From Trichobilharzia regenti (taxonomy: Eukaryota; Platyhelminthes; Trematoda; Strigeidida; Schistosomatidae), in NCBI GenBank assembly GCA_944472135.2, contig OX235265.1, positions 52,773,112 through 52,837,111 on the forward strand: a stretch of DNA of 64,000 bases, read 5' to 3'. The translations under genes and the position numbers were made by a program. The notes under the pieces are model-generated. The model was not told the DNA's origin. It saw only the letters and a program-made list of their open reading frames with translations, and did no database searches. This document shows, one piece after another, positions 44,671 through 54,408 of the stretch (its first letter is position 1; each line of letters begins with the position of its first letter).

Positions 44671-46633
44671 ATGCCTGGGTCAAAGAAGGAACAGAGCGTC
44701 TTGGATGCAAACAGGAAAGTAAGTCATGGTGACTTGTCTGTTACTTGTAACGATGTGTCTGATGTTCAACATGACATGGTTGATGTTACTGTTTCGCCGT
44801 TCAGGGATAATAGGAACATCAAACTCCCTAAATTTGAACCACGGTGTTTCGACGGAAACCCAGCTGATAACTCACAGTTTGTAAGGGAATTCGAAATCAT
44901 GTTGAGTGGTTTTTATTAACTCATGAAATGAAGTTAATGTATATGATGAGGTATTGCACTGGAGATGCTTCAAGAGCTATACAGTGCTGTAAGTTTATGA
45001 AGCCAAAAGAGGGCTACTACGAGGCTATGAGCATACTACGTCAAAGGTTTGGAAGACCTTCGATGATTGTAGGGAAATTATTCGAGGCTGTTAAGGGTAA
45101 TGGTGGTCAATTACAGGATGACTCCTAGGCACTTACTGAGTTTCAAGATAATTTGCTAATTTAAAAGAATGCAATGATTTCGATGAATCGCATGAGTGAC
45201 CTCAACTCGAGTTTTATACTAGAAGTAATAGCAAGACGCCTACCTACTCGACTGCAAAGGAAGTGGGTGAAGATAAGCTCCCGTATAGAGGATGAGGGTA
45301 TCGAGCCAAAATTTGAGGATATCCTGAAACTAGTAAAAGATAGTGTCAATCAATCGATGAGCAAATTCGCCAGTCTATTATATCTCACTCCTTGAATAGA
45401 GCAGTCTGAGAGCAAAATGCAATCATTGATGACGAGTAGGCCTCAGAGAGGTGGATATCGAGAAGGCTCCATGATGTCTAGTAATGCATATAGACCTAGT
45501 GAGTCTAACAGTTTTCGTAGTACATCCTCAACAGATAAGTTGCAAGCTGCAAGGGAAACACGGTTGTGTTTTACACGTTTGCAAGTGGTGCATACAAAGG
45601 TGAACTGTGAACCAGTGAGCAAGTTCAGTGATAAGCTAAGTGTAAACTCCAGGCCTGATTCCGAATTGTATGACGATAACGGTGTGGTCAAGAAGTTTGT
45701 AGTTGCAACTGGTAAGCCATTGTTGAATAGTGTCACAGAATAGATTTACTGCTTCAGAGTACAGTTCTGACCCCACAAGTTTACAAGGTATTACTAGTCA
45801 GAGTGAAGATATAAAACCTTTAATGATTTGTGAGGAGGAACCAAAATTGTCTACTTCTGTTATTAAAGAGTTTGAAATTGATGAAGTCGACCAGATAGAT
45901 GATGATAAATTGAATATTCAATAATGATCATGATACTTAACATTTGTCTTTGGTTGATCATGATGAAATGGAGGGAATGCCTACTACTGCTGAGTTGAAA
46001 AATGGTTCTGTACAACTTGAACGTGAAGAAGAATTAAATGCAGATGCAGTTGCAGAAGGCATGCATACTTGTCAAACCGTCAGTGCAATTGATCGGCGTG
46101 TAGCCCACCTGTCATCAGAAGCTAGTGCTAAACCGGAGCTGATAGTAAAAGACAGCAGTGGTGGTGGTCTTGCAGGTAGACAAATTTCTGAAAGCCGAAC
46201 CACAACAGCTTCTGATCCACCGCTAAGTTGATCAACTGGTATCAATCAGTCGTCGTTGGTGTTGTCATCTATAATGAGAAGGGCGCCCATGAACTCAAGT
46301 ATCTTGTGCAATGATTTTGATAGTATTGGTGCATTTGAAAAGACGAAAGATATTGCTCAGTTTAGTGAGGATAAGCCAAGTGTAAACGAGAGAGTAATTG
46401 TTAAATTGACTTGCATGAATAAAGGCATTTCTAGTTTCAAGTTACTATTTGAATGTTATTATCTTTGGTGTAAATTACTGTGTTTCTATACTTGGTTGAT
46501 GAGATATGTCGTGTGTTTGTTGGTCATCTATATTCTACGATACAATGACATGAGCGTATTACCGTTCAGATTTGAGGATATAGCTGATGGAGGGAAGTCA
46601 GCAAATGAACTCTGCGACGATTTTCCAACCTAG
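44671..46633 (+). pseudogene. Broken gag and downstream frames of element D
   Basis: It starts at the ATG at 44671 ('MPGSKKEQSVLDANRKV'). Frames in order are 44671-44919, 44928-45128, 45174-45395, 45417-45743, 45730-45924, 45944-46231 and 46256-46633, separated by single stops or frame changes shared with A and C. BEL gag signatures: 'LPKFEPRCFDGNPADNSQFV', 'YCTGDASRAIQCCKFMKP', 'LRQRFGRPSMIVG' and 'LEVIARRLPTRLQRKW'. The last frame has a hydrophobic stretch ('YVVCLLVIYILRY'). A cluster of changes at about 46471-46535 sets D apart from A and C, while the rest is almost unchanged. Confidence 0.75.
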
Positions 46634-46654
46634 GGCGTCAACCTGAGAAGGGTT

Positions 46655-47051
46655 GTAGGCGTACTGCTGTAAGTCCTACAATTCTTCAAAGGGCAGCGCA
46701 TCAATGAACAGTCCAATGTGCTTGGTGTGTGATTTTGTACATAAGTTCATATTGTATATACTGAATTGATATCATCTGTCATCTAGCTGTTGGTATTTCT
46801 GTTTGTGTCCGGACGACTCCCCCTTGGATTATCAAGCTGAGAAGGAATGTAGGCGTACTGCTGTAAGTCCTACAGTTCGTCGCTCCAGAATCCACAACAT
46901 TTGATGTGTTGATTGTACATATGTTTGTGTTAAATAATTGTGTGAGTTCCAATTATTGTAATTGTTGGTTAATCTTGTTTGTTTCCGGACATTCCACAAC
47001 TTACAATCGTCAACTTGTGAAGGGTTGTAGGCGTACTGGTGTAAGTTCTGC
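46655..47051 (+). repeat. Triple hairpin repeat (element D)
   Basis: Three 25-nt blocks lie at 46655-46679, 46849-46873 and 47027-47051. Blocks 1 and 2 read GTAGG, then 'cgtactgctgtaagt', then CCTAC: a 5-bp stem with an inner TAC/GTA pair. Block 3 has GTAGG with TCTGC. The two changed bases turn Watson-Crick pairs into G-U pairs, so the stem can still form. The units around them also share 'ctgagaagg' before and a 'tccggac' block between. They follow the last frame and precede the antisense ORF. Function unknown. Confidence 0.75.
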
Positions 47052-47071
47052 GATTCTTCAGAGGAATTCCA

Positions 47072-47518
47072 TCAAGATATGATCCGCGAGTTTGTGTGTA
47101 CTGTTTGTATATATGTGTGGTGTGTCATATCAATTGGTGTTTTTGGATTCATTGTGTTTACTCGTTGTTTTCGTACCTTGTCGTTATTGCGTAATTTTGT
47201 TAAAATTTTCGTCGTGATTACTTCTGAAGTTGTTTCGAGTCTTCTACATCCGTGAATGAATTGATTGATGTTAAGGACAGCAGATGGGTCGTATACGCCG
47301 GGGAGGCTATTGCTGAGAATGAAATTCATACGGAGATAATTGTTAGGTGTGGTCCCACCTGCCGGGGAGAAAGAGTGTAAACGACTGAGGCTCGCATTCG
47401 TCACCGTTACTAGAATTGAGGCAGAATGAGTGAAAAGCGATTGCAGTGGTAATTGGTAGTGAGTAGATAAGAGGTTGAGCGTAGAGTATCGTGAGGTGGT
47501 GCTATGGTCACGTTGCAT
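47072..47518 (-). other. Antisense ORF, 148 codons (element D)
   Basis: Same frame as 23205-23651 (A) and 33957-34403 (C), with one or so changes. No domain is recognised. It may be fortuitous. Confidence 0.2.
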
Positions 47519-47765
47519 TCTGCAAGAGTCATTCTAGCAAGTGGCGATTGTGTTGCAAGATGTCAAGAGGAGGTCTCTGTCTGGAGGCGCAGGTCGTCAT
47601 CGATGTGTGAGATTGTGCTGTGAGTATGCTTGTGGTGTGTTGGCTTTTCTGTTTGCTTTCCATTTCAGCTCTTTCCGTGTGACCCAGGTTCTCGCAATTG
47701 CATCCAAGTCAACGTGTATTGGTCGTGATGGAGAAAACGGATGGATCCGTTTTTTGTCGAGGAGT

Positions 47766-48130
47766 GTCAATTTAGGTGAAGATTGAACGATCAATTCATG
47801 GTTGTTTGCTCAAAACCAACTTCCCCAATTTTCGCGGAGGCATCAATACGACAGTCATCGTCTAATCGATCGCTGTTCAGAAAGAAGTCAGCAGAAAACC
47901 ATCAGAAGTAATATTGTGATTTATTATTGTAATATTTGTTCGTAGACCTTAGTTAAATCTTAATTTTAATGTTGGATATATGGTGTTACAATAAAGAATT
48001 CTCGAGTAACCAATCGGTGTTTTGGCTTTGCGTCCGTTATTGCTAAGCGTTTCTGAGAAACTTCAAGGAACAGTGTGAGTCCCAGCGTAGCATGCGCTGG
48101 GCATTTACGGTTTACGAGACCTGGTTTACA
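47766..48130 (+). repeat. 3' LTR of element D
   Basis: 365 bp from TGTCAATTTAGG to TTTACA. The first 300 bp or so match C's 3' LTR (33710 leftward) almost perfectly, including the unusual 'TTTAGG' start. The last 60 bp are distinct. Confidence 0.85.
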
Positions 48131-49329
48131 AGTGGAGATGGATTTCCTCTGAAATTTCCATTTACAGGAAACAGTAGAGATGCAGTATGACGATTGAATG
48201 TCTAGGGTGCATTTTATTTCACTGTTATTCTCATCAACACAACAGATCTCCGTATCTTATAATATTTTAAGTGTTTCTCCATGTTGTTAACACTGTGCAT
48301 GGTTGATTAGAGTTGAGGCATGTTCAGCTTATATTTGATGACTACAGATTCCTAAATATGAGAATGTAATTTCTGTAAAACTCAGAAAACTATGCTCACT
48401 AGACATTACTGAGATTGTGGATAAATTTCAAAGCTACACATTTGCAATACCTCATTTAACGTAGACGTAATCAGTATGAAATTGAGGAGAGAATGACGTC
48501 TCAACAGTATGGGTGTTTCAGAGTTTATCTTGAAATTCGCCTGTAATCCTCTAATGCTGGACAACTTATGAGGTCTATTTATGCATACGGCGTCAATATA
48601 AAGACCAGCTGTGCACTACAAATACTTTTAATTGTATGAGAACTTTACGTAGTATTAATATAATCGGTGTATAATAATATATAAAATTATCTTTCATAAA
48701 TTCGTGTTTTGCTTCATATTCTAGGTATATGGAGGTTGTGGAATGTGAAGTCAGTGAAAATGTCAATCTGTCAAACTAACGCTAATACCCTTCATCAAAA
48801 TTTTCTTCTGTAAATTAAGAAAATGTTTAATATACTCATCATTTCTACTTCTTTTGAACTTCTTCAGCGCGTTGCTACACTATGAGCTTTTGTAATACGT
48901 AAATTCGGTTTAATGCATGCTAAGCCTAGTTAGTCAAATGTAGATTCACTGTAGTATGAGACTTACTTTGATCATTCATAGGATTTCGCGTCTGTTTCTA
49001 TACAATAGCACATTGTAAAAGCTAAGTAGTATTTAGCAAGTTGAATAATAATTCCGTAAAGTTCGTTACGCTAAAGTCGCCTTATTTAGCCAATTGCAAG
49101 TCTGTATACTGCTAAACGCCAAGTATGTAGCACAAGTAAATGTAGGAAATTACGGTTGATATCTACTTCATTAACCAGTTAATATGCAGTGGCATCCTCA
49201 AATAGACTGTCTACTTGGCGACGAGCTAAGAAACAATTTTTATTTATTTCTGATATGCTGTTAAATCATGCGATGTTATCTAATATCCATCATTTCTATG
49301 ATCAACAACTGCAGTACTTGACTATCTAC

Positions 49330-49740
49330 TTTGTTAAGTATGCCGATGATCTAACTATTTCAGTGTCTGTCAACTCCCAGCTAAACAGTACTAAAATGAA
49401 CAGCTTTCTGTCAGGAATTAGCTAATGGTCTTCGTCTAACAGCCTTAAGCTAAATCCTTCCAAATGTCAGGCAGTTAATTTCAGTTTTAGATGTAAAAGA
49501 AACCTAAATGGAGCTGTTAATTCCCATTACCGTTGTATAACTGATGAGTGATATAGAAATCAAGTCCGAGGTTAAGTAACTTGGATTAATTATTTCTTCT
49601 GGCCTTCCCATGTCTAAGCAATTTCTGATGTAATATTTCGTCTGACTGTTCACATTAAGAAGTTAAGGCACTCGAGCATAACTCATCCCCTCCTCTTACA
49701 GTTTGTCCGTCCGTGCATCTTACCTATACTTGACCTGTTT
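49330..49740 (+). pseudogene. LINE reverse transcriptase relic in S2
   Basis: It reads 'FVKYADDLTISVSVNSQLNS' and 'LKLNPSKCQA' as in S1. Then, in other frames, it reads 'SSGLPMSKQFLM', 'THPLL' and 'QFVR.CILP', the segment that follows the palm in CR1/Jockey-type LINEs. S1 lacks the last part. The YADD catalytic box survives but the frame is broken. Confidence 0.75.
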
Positions 49741-49744
49741 TTCT

Positions 49745-50309
49745 TGCTTTAATCATGATACAACCGTGTTTCGCAGAACTCATCTGCGAATTGAACATCT
49801 GTTAAGGACCTGAGTCGAAATCTCTCACATTCTCGGTTGACTGTGCCAACGTGAGTAAGAAAATCATCATTTTCATTCATTGTCAGCTTGAGGAAACGAT
49901 AACGTATGCTGAATAATGAGGAGTGGTCTCCAAAATGTTCACGCAGCAGCTTTATTGTATCATCGAAACACTTGTCACGTGGTTTCTGGGGTTAAATTAG
50001 GTTGCAGTACCTTTCATATTCTGCGGGACCCAATTTACGTAATAACACTCGCACCTTCCAAGCATCGTCTTGTGAGGCGACATCAACAGTGAATAAATCC
50101 TCATATCGTTGATACCATGTGTCAAAAGTGACATTCGCATCTGGATTATAATTGAACTGTGAAATACTATTCACAATGCCGTCGACAGATGGTAGCATGG
50201 TATGATTCGGATTGCTTGAAGGTGAAGTTGGACCAGTCTGTTGGTTGACGAACACTTCCATTAATTTCATTTGTTGTTCAAATAGTAATTCCAATTTAGA
50301 AGAGTCCAT
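49745..50309 (-). pseudogene. Gypsy (Boudicca-like) gag fragment
   Basis: An ATG at 50309 opens 'MDSSKLELLFEQQMKLMEVF' and the frame continues with 'FNYNPDANVTFDTWYQRYED' and 'AWKVRVLLRKLGPAEYERYC'. This is the N-terminal gag of Boudicca-like schistosome Gypsy elements (F.Y.P....F..W..RYEDLF, D..KVRLLLRKL). It stops near 49992. The same gag continues in shifted frames to about 49745 ('RFRLRSLTDVQFADEF'). Everything downstream is missing. Confidence 0.8.
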
Positions 50310-50332
50310 AGTTTTCCCCGTCGCCAAATTAT

Positions 50333-50694
50333 TGTTATGTACTGGTCGAGAAATTAATATTCCTGACGCAAGAAAGACGGAAATCAGAAGACCATTAGGT
50401 TTGCGATGATACTTCTATTTTCCAAACACAAGGAGAATCAAAAATTTCACACAAGAGTGTGAGAGCAAAAATATAAGAATGTCCGAACAAGTGTGTAAGC
50501 GAATACTCAAAATGAACAAATCAATAGACAATCTTAACATGATTGGCTAATTATAATGGAATATCGATCCATATATACATAGCAAAATATATCAGACTGT
50601 CAAACAAAACGCACATATTGTATGGGTATATGTCACCAAGAACAGAATGTCAAACAAACACACATATTATATGGATATATATCATCATCACACA
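50333..50694 (-). repeat. LTR upstream of the gag fragment
   Basis: On the minus strand it begins at a TG near 50694, carries two imperfect copies of a roughly 55-bp AT-rich unit ('gtcaaacaaa.cacatatt' blocks), and ends 'acataaca' at 50333, 24 bp before the gag ATG. The LTR end (..ATAACA) and the repeats near the LTR start parallel element F, so this is probably the same clade. Boundaries are approximate. Confidence 0.6.
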
Positions 50695-52424
50695 GCGTAT
50701 CAGCCTTAAATGTATACCACATACAGGTATAATGCTTATGAGCTAGGTATGCAAATCAAAGTAAACGTTTGTACGGTGCATTCATTATTTATAAGACTAA
50801 CTAGTATGTAAGAGCTACGATTTGACCAGTCATACAACGTTTAATATATTTGGACACAATTAACCTACGCTGCTTACTTCTATGACGCATTACCTAAAGC
50901 TACGTAGTTGCCTTTAAGTGGTTTCCGCTCAAGGTAATCACCCTTAGCTACTACCTTACCGAACAACTTAACGTTATCTTTGAATTTCAAAGTAAAAGCG
51001 GACATCCTGAGAACCTTCTTGGTAAAAGGATCGTCTCCTGGTCGAAAAAAACGAATATATCCTAATCTTCACGAAAGCGTTTAGAGGTATTCATCCTATC
51101 ACCTCAAATGACTCACTATTTGCAGTCACTTAAAAAGTAAGGATAAATTTACCAAAGATGGTATGCTAATGACTTCTGGATATCATAGTGTACCATGAGG
51201 GAAAACCTATATCCATAGGGTTATTACAGTTACAAGCGCGATATTAATCCGTAACACGACGACTACGATTCTTAATCACAGAAAATCCTACTTTGATACT
51301 TAATCTTCTAATAGTATTAACAGATGTTTCACCAAGAAAAAGAAAACCAATGGTTTCAGGAAAATTTATTTAGTTTTCTTAAAGACCATGAGCATCCGTA
51401 CTTATAGCCACGGAGAAATCACAAACATCCACAAAATGGGAATTTCATTATTTGAAATGAAACAAGCAATCTGCATTCAGCCAATATTTTCACGCCGGAT
51501 AACAATCAGCTTCTCAGCTTGTTGTAGACCACAACCCGAATGTAATTCTCGCTAATTAAAGTCTTACCTTTAACTGAGATAGTTCGTACACTCACCAGAT
51601 CATCATGTTATCCGCTTTTGAAGTGGTTTTGCAACACACTGAATGGCCGTTAACAATGGCTTTGCTACAGACGGTCTTAGTTCATGTATTTGGATCTAGT
51701 ACATTGGTCATTAATAAGGATACGTAACACTTACCATTCAGGGGTTTCTCATTGCTTTCAAGTTTCCTTCAGTTCCAAAACTACATACAGGCACAACAGA
51801 TTCATACTTCTCATGTGACTCAACCTTCTTTGATATAGATTCTTTGACAATATATCTGATTCTTCAACTTATAATATACACTGATGGTATACTCAGCTTC
51901 TCGAAAAGCTTCGAAGCTTTTTCACCTTCACACCGCGTTCTGGAATCTCCAGGTTTAATATGCTCTTCGTTAACCTTGCCAATATCAAACCACATCGTAT
52001 TCTCCTCACCAGATTGGCTCGCAGATTGCTGCAAGCTATAAACATGCATGTGAAAGACATTGCTTTTCCCAGATTTCTACACACCAATCAATCAGTTGAG
52101 CAAGAAACAATAACGGCAACCAGCAAATGGACTAAAAACAACGGCTTTTGTCAGCTCAGCACGTTCACGTGCATATTTTACTAAACTTCCACGCAGAACT
52201 ACTTCATTAGTAGCTGAAAAACAACTAAAACATCGCAACCAGGGGGAAGTTAAACTTTCGACACCACTAACTACCAATCAGCGAATTATCCAATGAGATT
52301 CACGAATGCAGTTCAATGCTGTATAGCGCTTGATTCATTTCTAATGCGTGACCTTACAAGGCCACTGTTGCAATTCGAGGAGGTTAGTGTTTTCCATTAT
52401 TTCCTGGATTTGAGTTGCTCCGGT

Positions 52425-52799
52425 GTTATAACTGTAGGGAATTAAATGAGGACGTTGTCGCCTTGTTCTGTCTGCACCTGACTAATATGCCTATCTGCTT
52501 GTGGTACCTTCCGATTCAGTGAACCACGCAAATATCAAAAGACAAAGACTGGACTGTGACTATGTATTGTAGTACAACAACAACGACAAAGAGAGTCATG
52601 GTATTTATACATTTTACAACAATATAGACAGCTGACAGCATTTGAAATAATTGGTCGTAATAGTCAATAACAAAGTGCGTGAGAAATGATAATATACCAT
52701 CTATGCGAGATTAACAGTCAATAACAAAATGTGTGAGAATGATGATATACCATATATGCGAGATTAACAGTCAGTAACAAAATGTGTGGGATCTTATCA
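52425..52799 (-). repeat. 3' LTR of element F
   Basis: On the minus strand it starts with about two 53-bp minisatellite units and then has a TATA-like 'tgtataaatacc' near 52595. It ends 'cctacagttataaca'. Confidence 0.85.
52685..52796. repeat. 53-bp minisatellite inside the 3' LTR of F (about 2 units)
   Basis: The unit contains 'gatataccatatatgcgaga' followed by 'ttaacagtcaataac' and 'aaaatgtgt'. The same unit is repeated four times at the other end of the element. Confidence 0.9.
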
Positions 52800-52987
52800 C
52801 CTCTTCCCGTAAAAAGTGTAGGACTTGCTTTTGGATCTATTTGAAAAGGTTTCGGAGCTCTTCTTTGTCGAGTTGACCTTCGCGTGGTCCTGGATAGAGT
52901 GTGATTTGTGTCCCGGGCTTCCGGCTGCGGAAGATTAAATGTATCTACTAATACTTCTAACGTGAGGTCTTGTCTCCCATTGTCGAG

Positions 52988-54127
52988 TCAATCTGATGCA
53001 TCTCGTATATGATTCGTGTGTCTGACACATAAATGTCCTTCTACATTCACTTTGTGTAAAACCCTTCCTTTCTGCCCCACTATTTTTCCTCGAATCCATC
53101 TCGGAGGTGAATAGCGAAAATCTCGTACATAAACTTGCTGATACAATTTGAAAACTCGACGTTTAGCTCCGTGATGGCGACTGAATTGGTTTTCCATTTT
53201 TGTATTTCTGCAGCCCTGCTTTACTTGCCTAGGCTTAATTGAGTCGAGGGCAGTTCTGATCTTCCGGCCAAACATAATTTCCGCTGCGGATAACTGATTT
53301 GAGGTGGAAGGATTTGGCGTCGTACGATAATGCAGCAAGAATCTATCCAAAATTTCTTCTGTTGTTCCCTCCCCCTTCGCTTTTGCATAAGCACGATTAA
53401 AGGTGTCGACAAAACGTTCAGCCTGTCCATTCGATTGGGGATGATACGGGGGGCTACAAATATGCTGGATGCCAGACAGTTTGCAGCAACCAAGTTTGTC
53501 CTGGAAGACAGAAGCGTGCTTTTGACGCAGGCGTTGCAAGAGAGATTGATCAGATACATGTCCGGGAACAACGTTGTGTGGTGAGGACGAAACATTAGAG
53601 CATACTGAATTTAATGGTACATTGAAGATATGGAGCTTGTCTAACCAGTCAAGACCAAGCAAATTCAAATCATGGTAGTTTGTGACGTAACATACACCAT
53701 TGAACTGATGCTCACCAAACTGAACCTGGCAATTCACCTCACCCACGAGTTTCAGTATATCTCCAGAGACATTCTTGGCGACATGCTCGGTCGGCAGAAT
53801 CTGTGGGCACCCAAGTTTGCGCCACGTAGTTCGGGAAGTTAAGGTAATATCTGATGCCGTATCCAACTGAAGACGAATATGTTTGCCGTTAATACCTAGT
53901 GTAATGTACTTACGTTTGCTGGCGAAATCGACTTTGGAAGTTGTGAAAATGGTCTGTACTCGGGGAGATTGTTTCAGCTTGAAACGACTACTTCTGTTCC
54001 TCACCGAAGGATTTTTCTGCGGTGGACAGTAACCCTCCTTATGTCCAAAACGGTGACAATTACGGCATTTATGTTTCTTGAAAGAACAGAACTTGACAAA
54101 ATGCCACGAACCACAGTGCCAGCACAC
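52988..54127 (-). CDS. Fused gag-protease-integrase C-terminus of element F
   Basis: One uninterrupted frame of about 379 codons from the first cysteine region (the start codon shown is GTG; the frame is open further upstream). Two zinc knuckles: 'CWHCGSWHFVKFC' at 2-14 and 'CRNCHRFGHKEGYC' at 21-34, the second a canonical CX2CX4HX4C. A retroviral-type protease follows, with 'LQLDTASDITL' (Asp89). At residues 210-224 ('QDKLGCCKLSGIQHI') the start of the polymerase is joined in frame to the end of the integrase core, 'PPYHPQSNGQAERF', which holds only the third catalytic residue (Glu). The integrase tail follows. Reverse transcriptase, RNase H and most of the integrase are gone. The intact frame across the deletion is notable; expression is unknown. 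Confidence 0.85.
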   Translation of the reverse strand: MCWHCGSWHFVKFCSFKKHKCRNCHRFGHKEGYCPPQKNPSVRNRSSRFKLKQSPRVQTIFTTSKVDFASKRKYITLGINGKHIRLQLDTASDITLTSRTTWRKLGCPQILPTEHVAKNVSGDILKLVGEVNCQVQFGEHQFNGVCYVTNYHDLNLLGLDWLDKLHIFNVPLNSVCSNVSSSPHNVVPGHVSDQSLLQRLRQKHASVFQDKLGCCKLSGIQHICSPPYHPQSNGQAERFVDTFNRAYAKAKGEGTTEEILDRFLLHYRTTPNPSTSNQLSAAEIMFGRKIRTALDSIKPRQVKQGCRNTKMENQFSRHHGAKRRVFKLYQQVYVRDFRYSPPRWIRGKIVGQKGRVLHKVNVEGHLCVRHTNHIRDASD

Positions 54128-54177
54128 TGAAGGAGGTTTAGCTGAATTCTGAGACTGACGTGCTGTGTGCTTAACGG

Positions 54178-54403
54178 TGAGAAATGATAATATACCATCT
54201 ATGCGAGATTAACAGTCAATAACAAAATGTGTGGGAATGATGATATACCATATATGCGAGATTAACAGTCAATAACAAAATGTGTGAGAATGATGATATA
54301 CCATATATGCGAGATTAACAGTCAATAACAAAATGTGTGAGAATGATGATATACCATATATGCGAGATTACCAGTCAATAACAAAATGTGTGGGATCCTA
54401 TCA
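54178..54403 (-). repeat. Truncated 5' LTR of F with four 53-bp units
   Basis: Four consecutive 53-bp units, nearly identical, end at TGATAGGATCCC (minus strand) next to the target duplication. The left-most unit has the 'gtgagaaatgataatatacc' variant, which is also the left-most in the 3' LTR. The array has therefore expanded from two to four units in this LTR, or shrunk in the other. Confidence 0.9.
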
Positions 54404-54408
54404 TCCGG

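Larger units (their letters stand above)
44165..48130 (+). mobile_element. BEL/Pao-like element D in S2
   Basis: 5' LTR 44165-44525 (hybrid, see findings), gag-derived frames 44671-46633, triple hairpin 46655-47051, 3' LTR 47766-48130. Total 3966 bp. The right flank is AGTGG (48131-48135). Its partner AGTGG lies, inverted, at 39176-39180, and the empty site in S1 has a single AGTGG at 21700-21704. The interior is nearly identical to C even though C and D have different target sites. No reverse transcriptase or integrase is encoded. Confidence 0.9.
48131..52300 (+). repeat. S2, main segment
   Basis: It follows element D and aligns with S1: 48136-48950 with 21700-22560, 48960-49590 with 27525-28690, 50695-51580 with 28700-29505, and 51581-52300 with 30541-31400. 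Identity is moderate, so the duplication is older than the LTR insertions. It contains a LINE reverse transcriptase relic and an LTR-gag fragment that S1 lacks. Confidence 0.75.
52425..54403 (-). mobile_element. Element F: internally deleted Gypsy/Boudicca-like retrotransposon
   Basis: Perfect target duplication TCCGG at 52420-52424 and 54404-54408. The 3' LTR is 52425-52799 (375 bp, TGATAAGATCCC to TTATAACA), preceded on the minus strand by the purine tract 'acgggaagagg'. The 5' LTR is reduced to its first 226 bp (54403 to about 54178) and is fused directly to gag. The rest of the LTR, the primer-binding site and the gag N-terminus are lost. At 1979 bp it is a compact deletion derivative still bounded by its original target site. 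Confidence 0.9.

Noticed and set aside
47541..47786. 81-codon ORF at the end of element D as an envelope-like protein
   Set aside because: It runs into the LTR, has only one short hydrophobic stretch, and is the sense-strand shadow of nearly identical copies.
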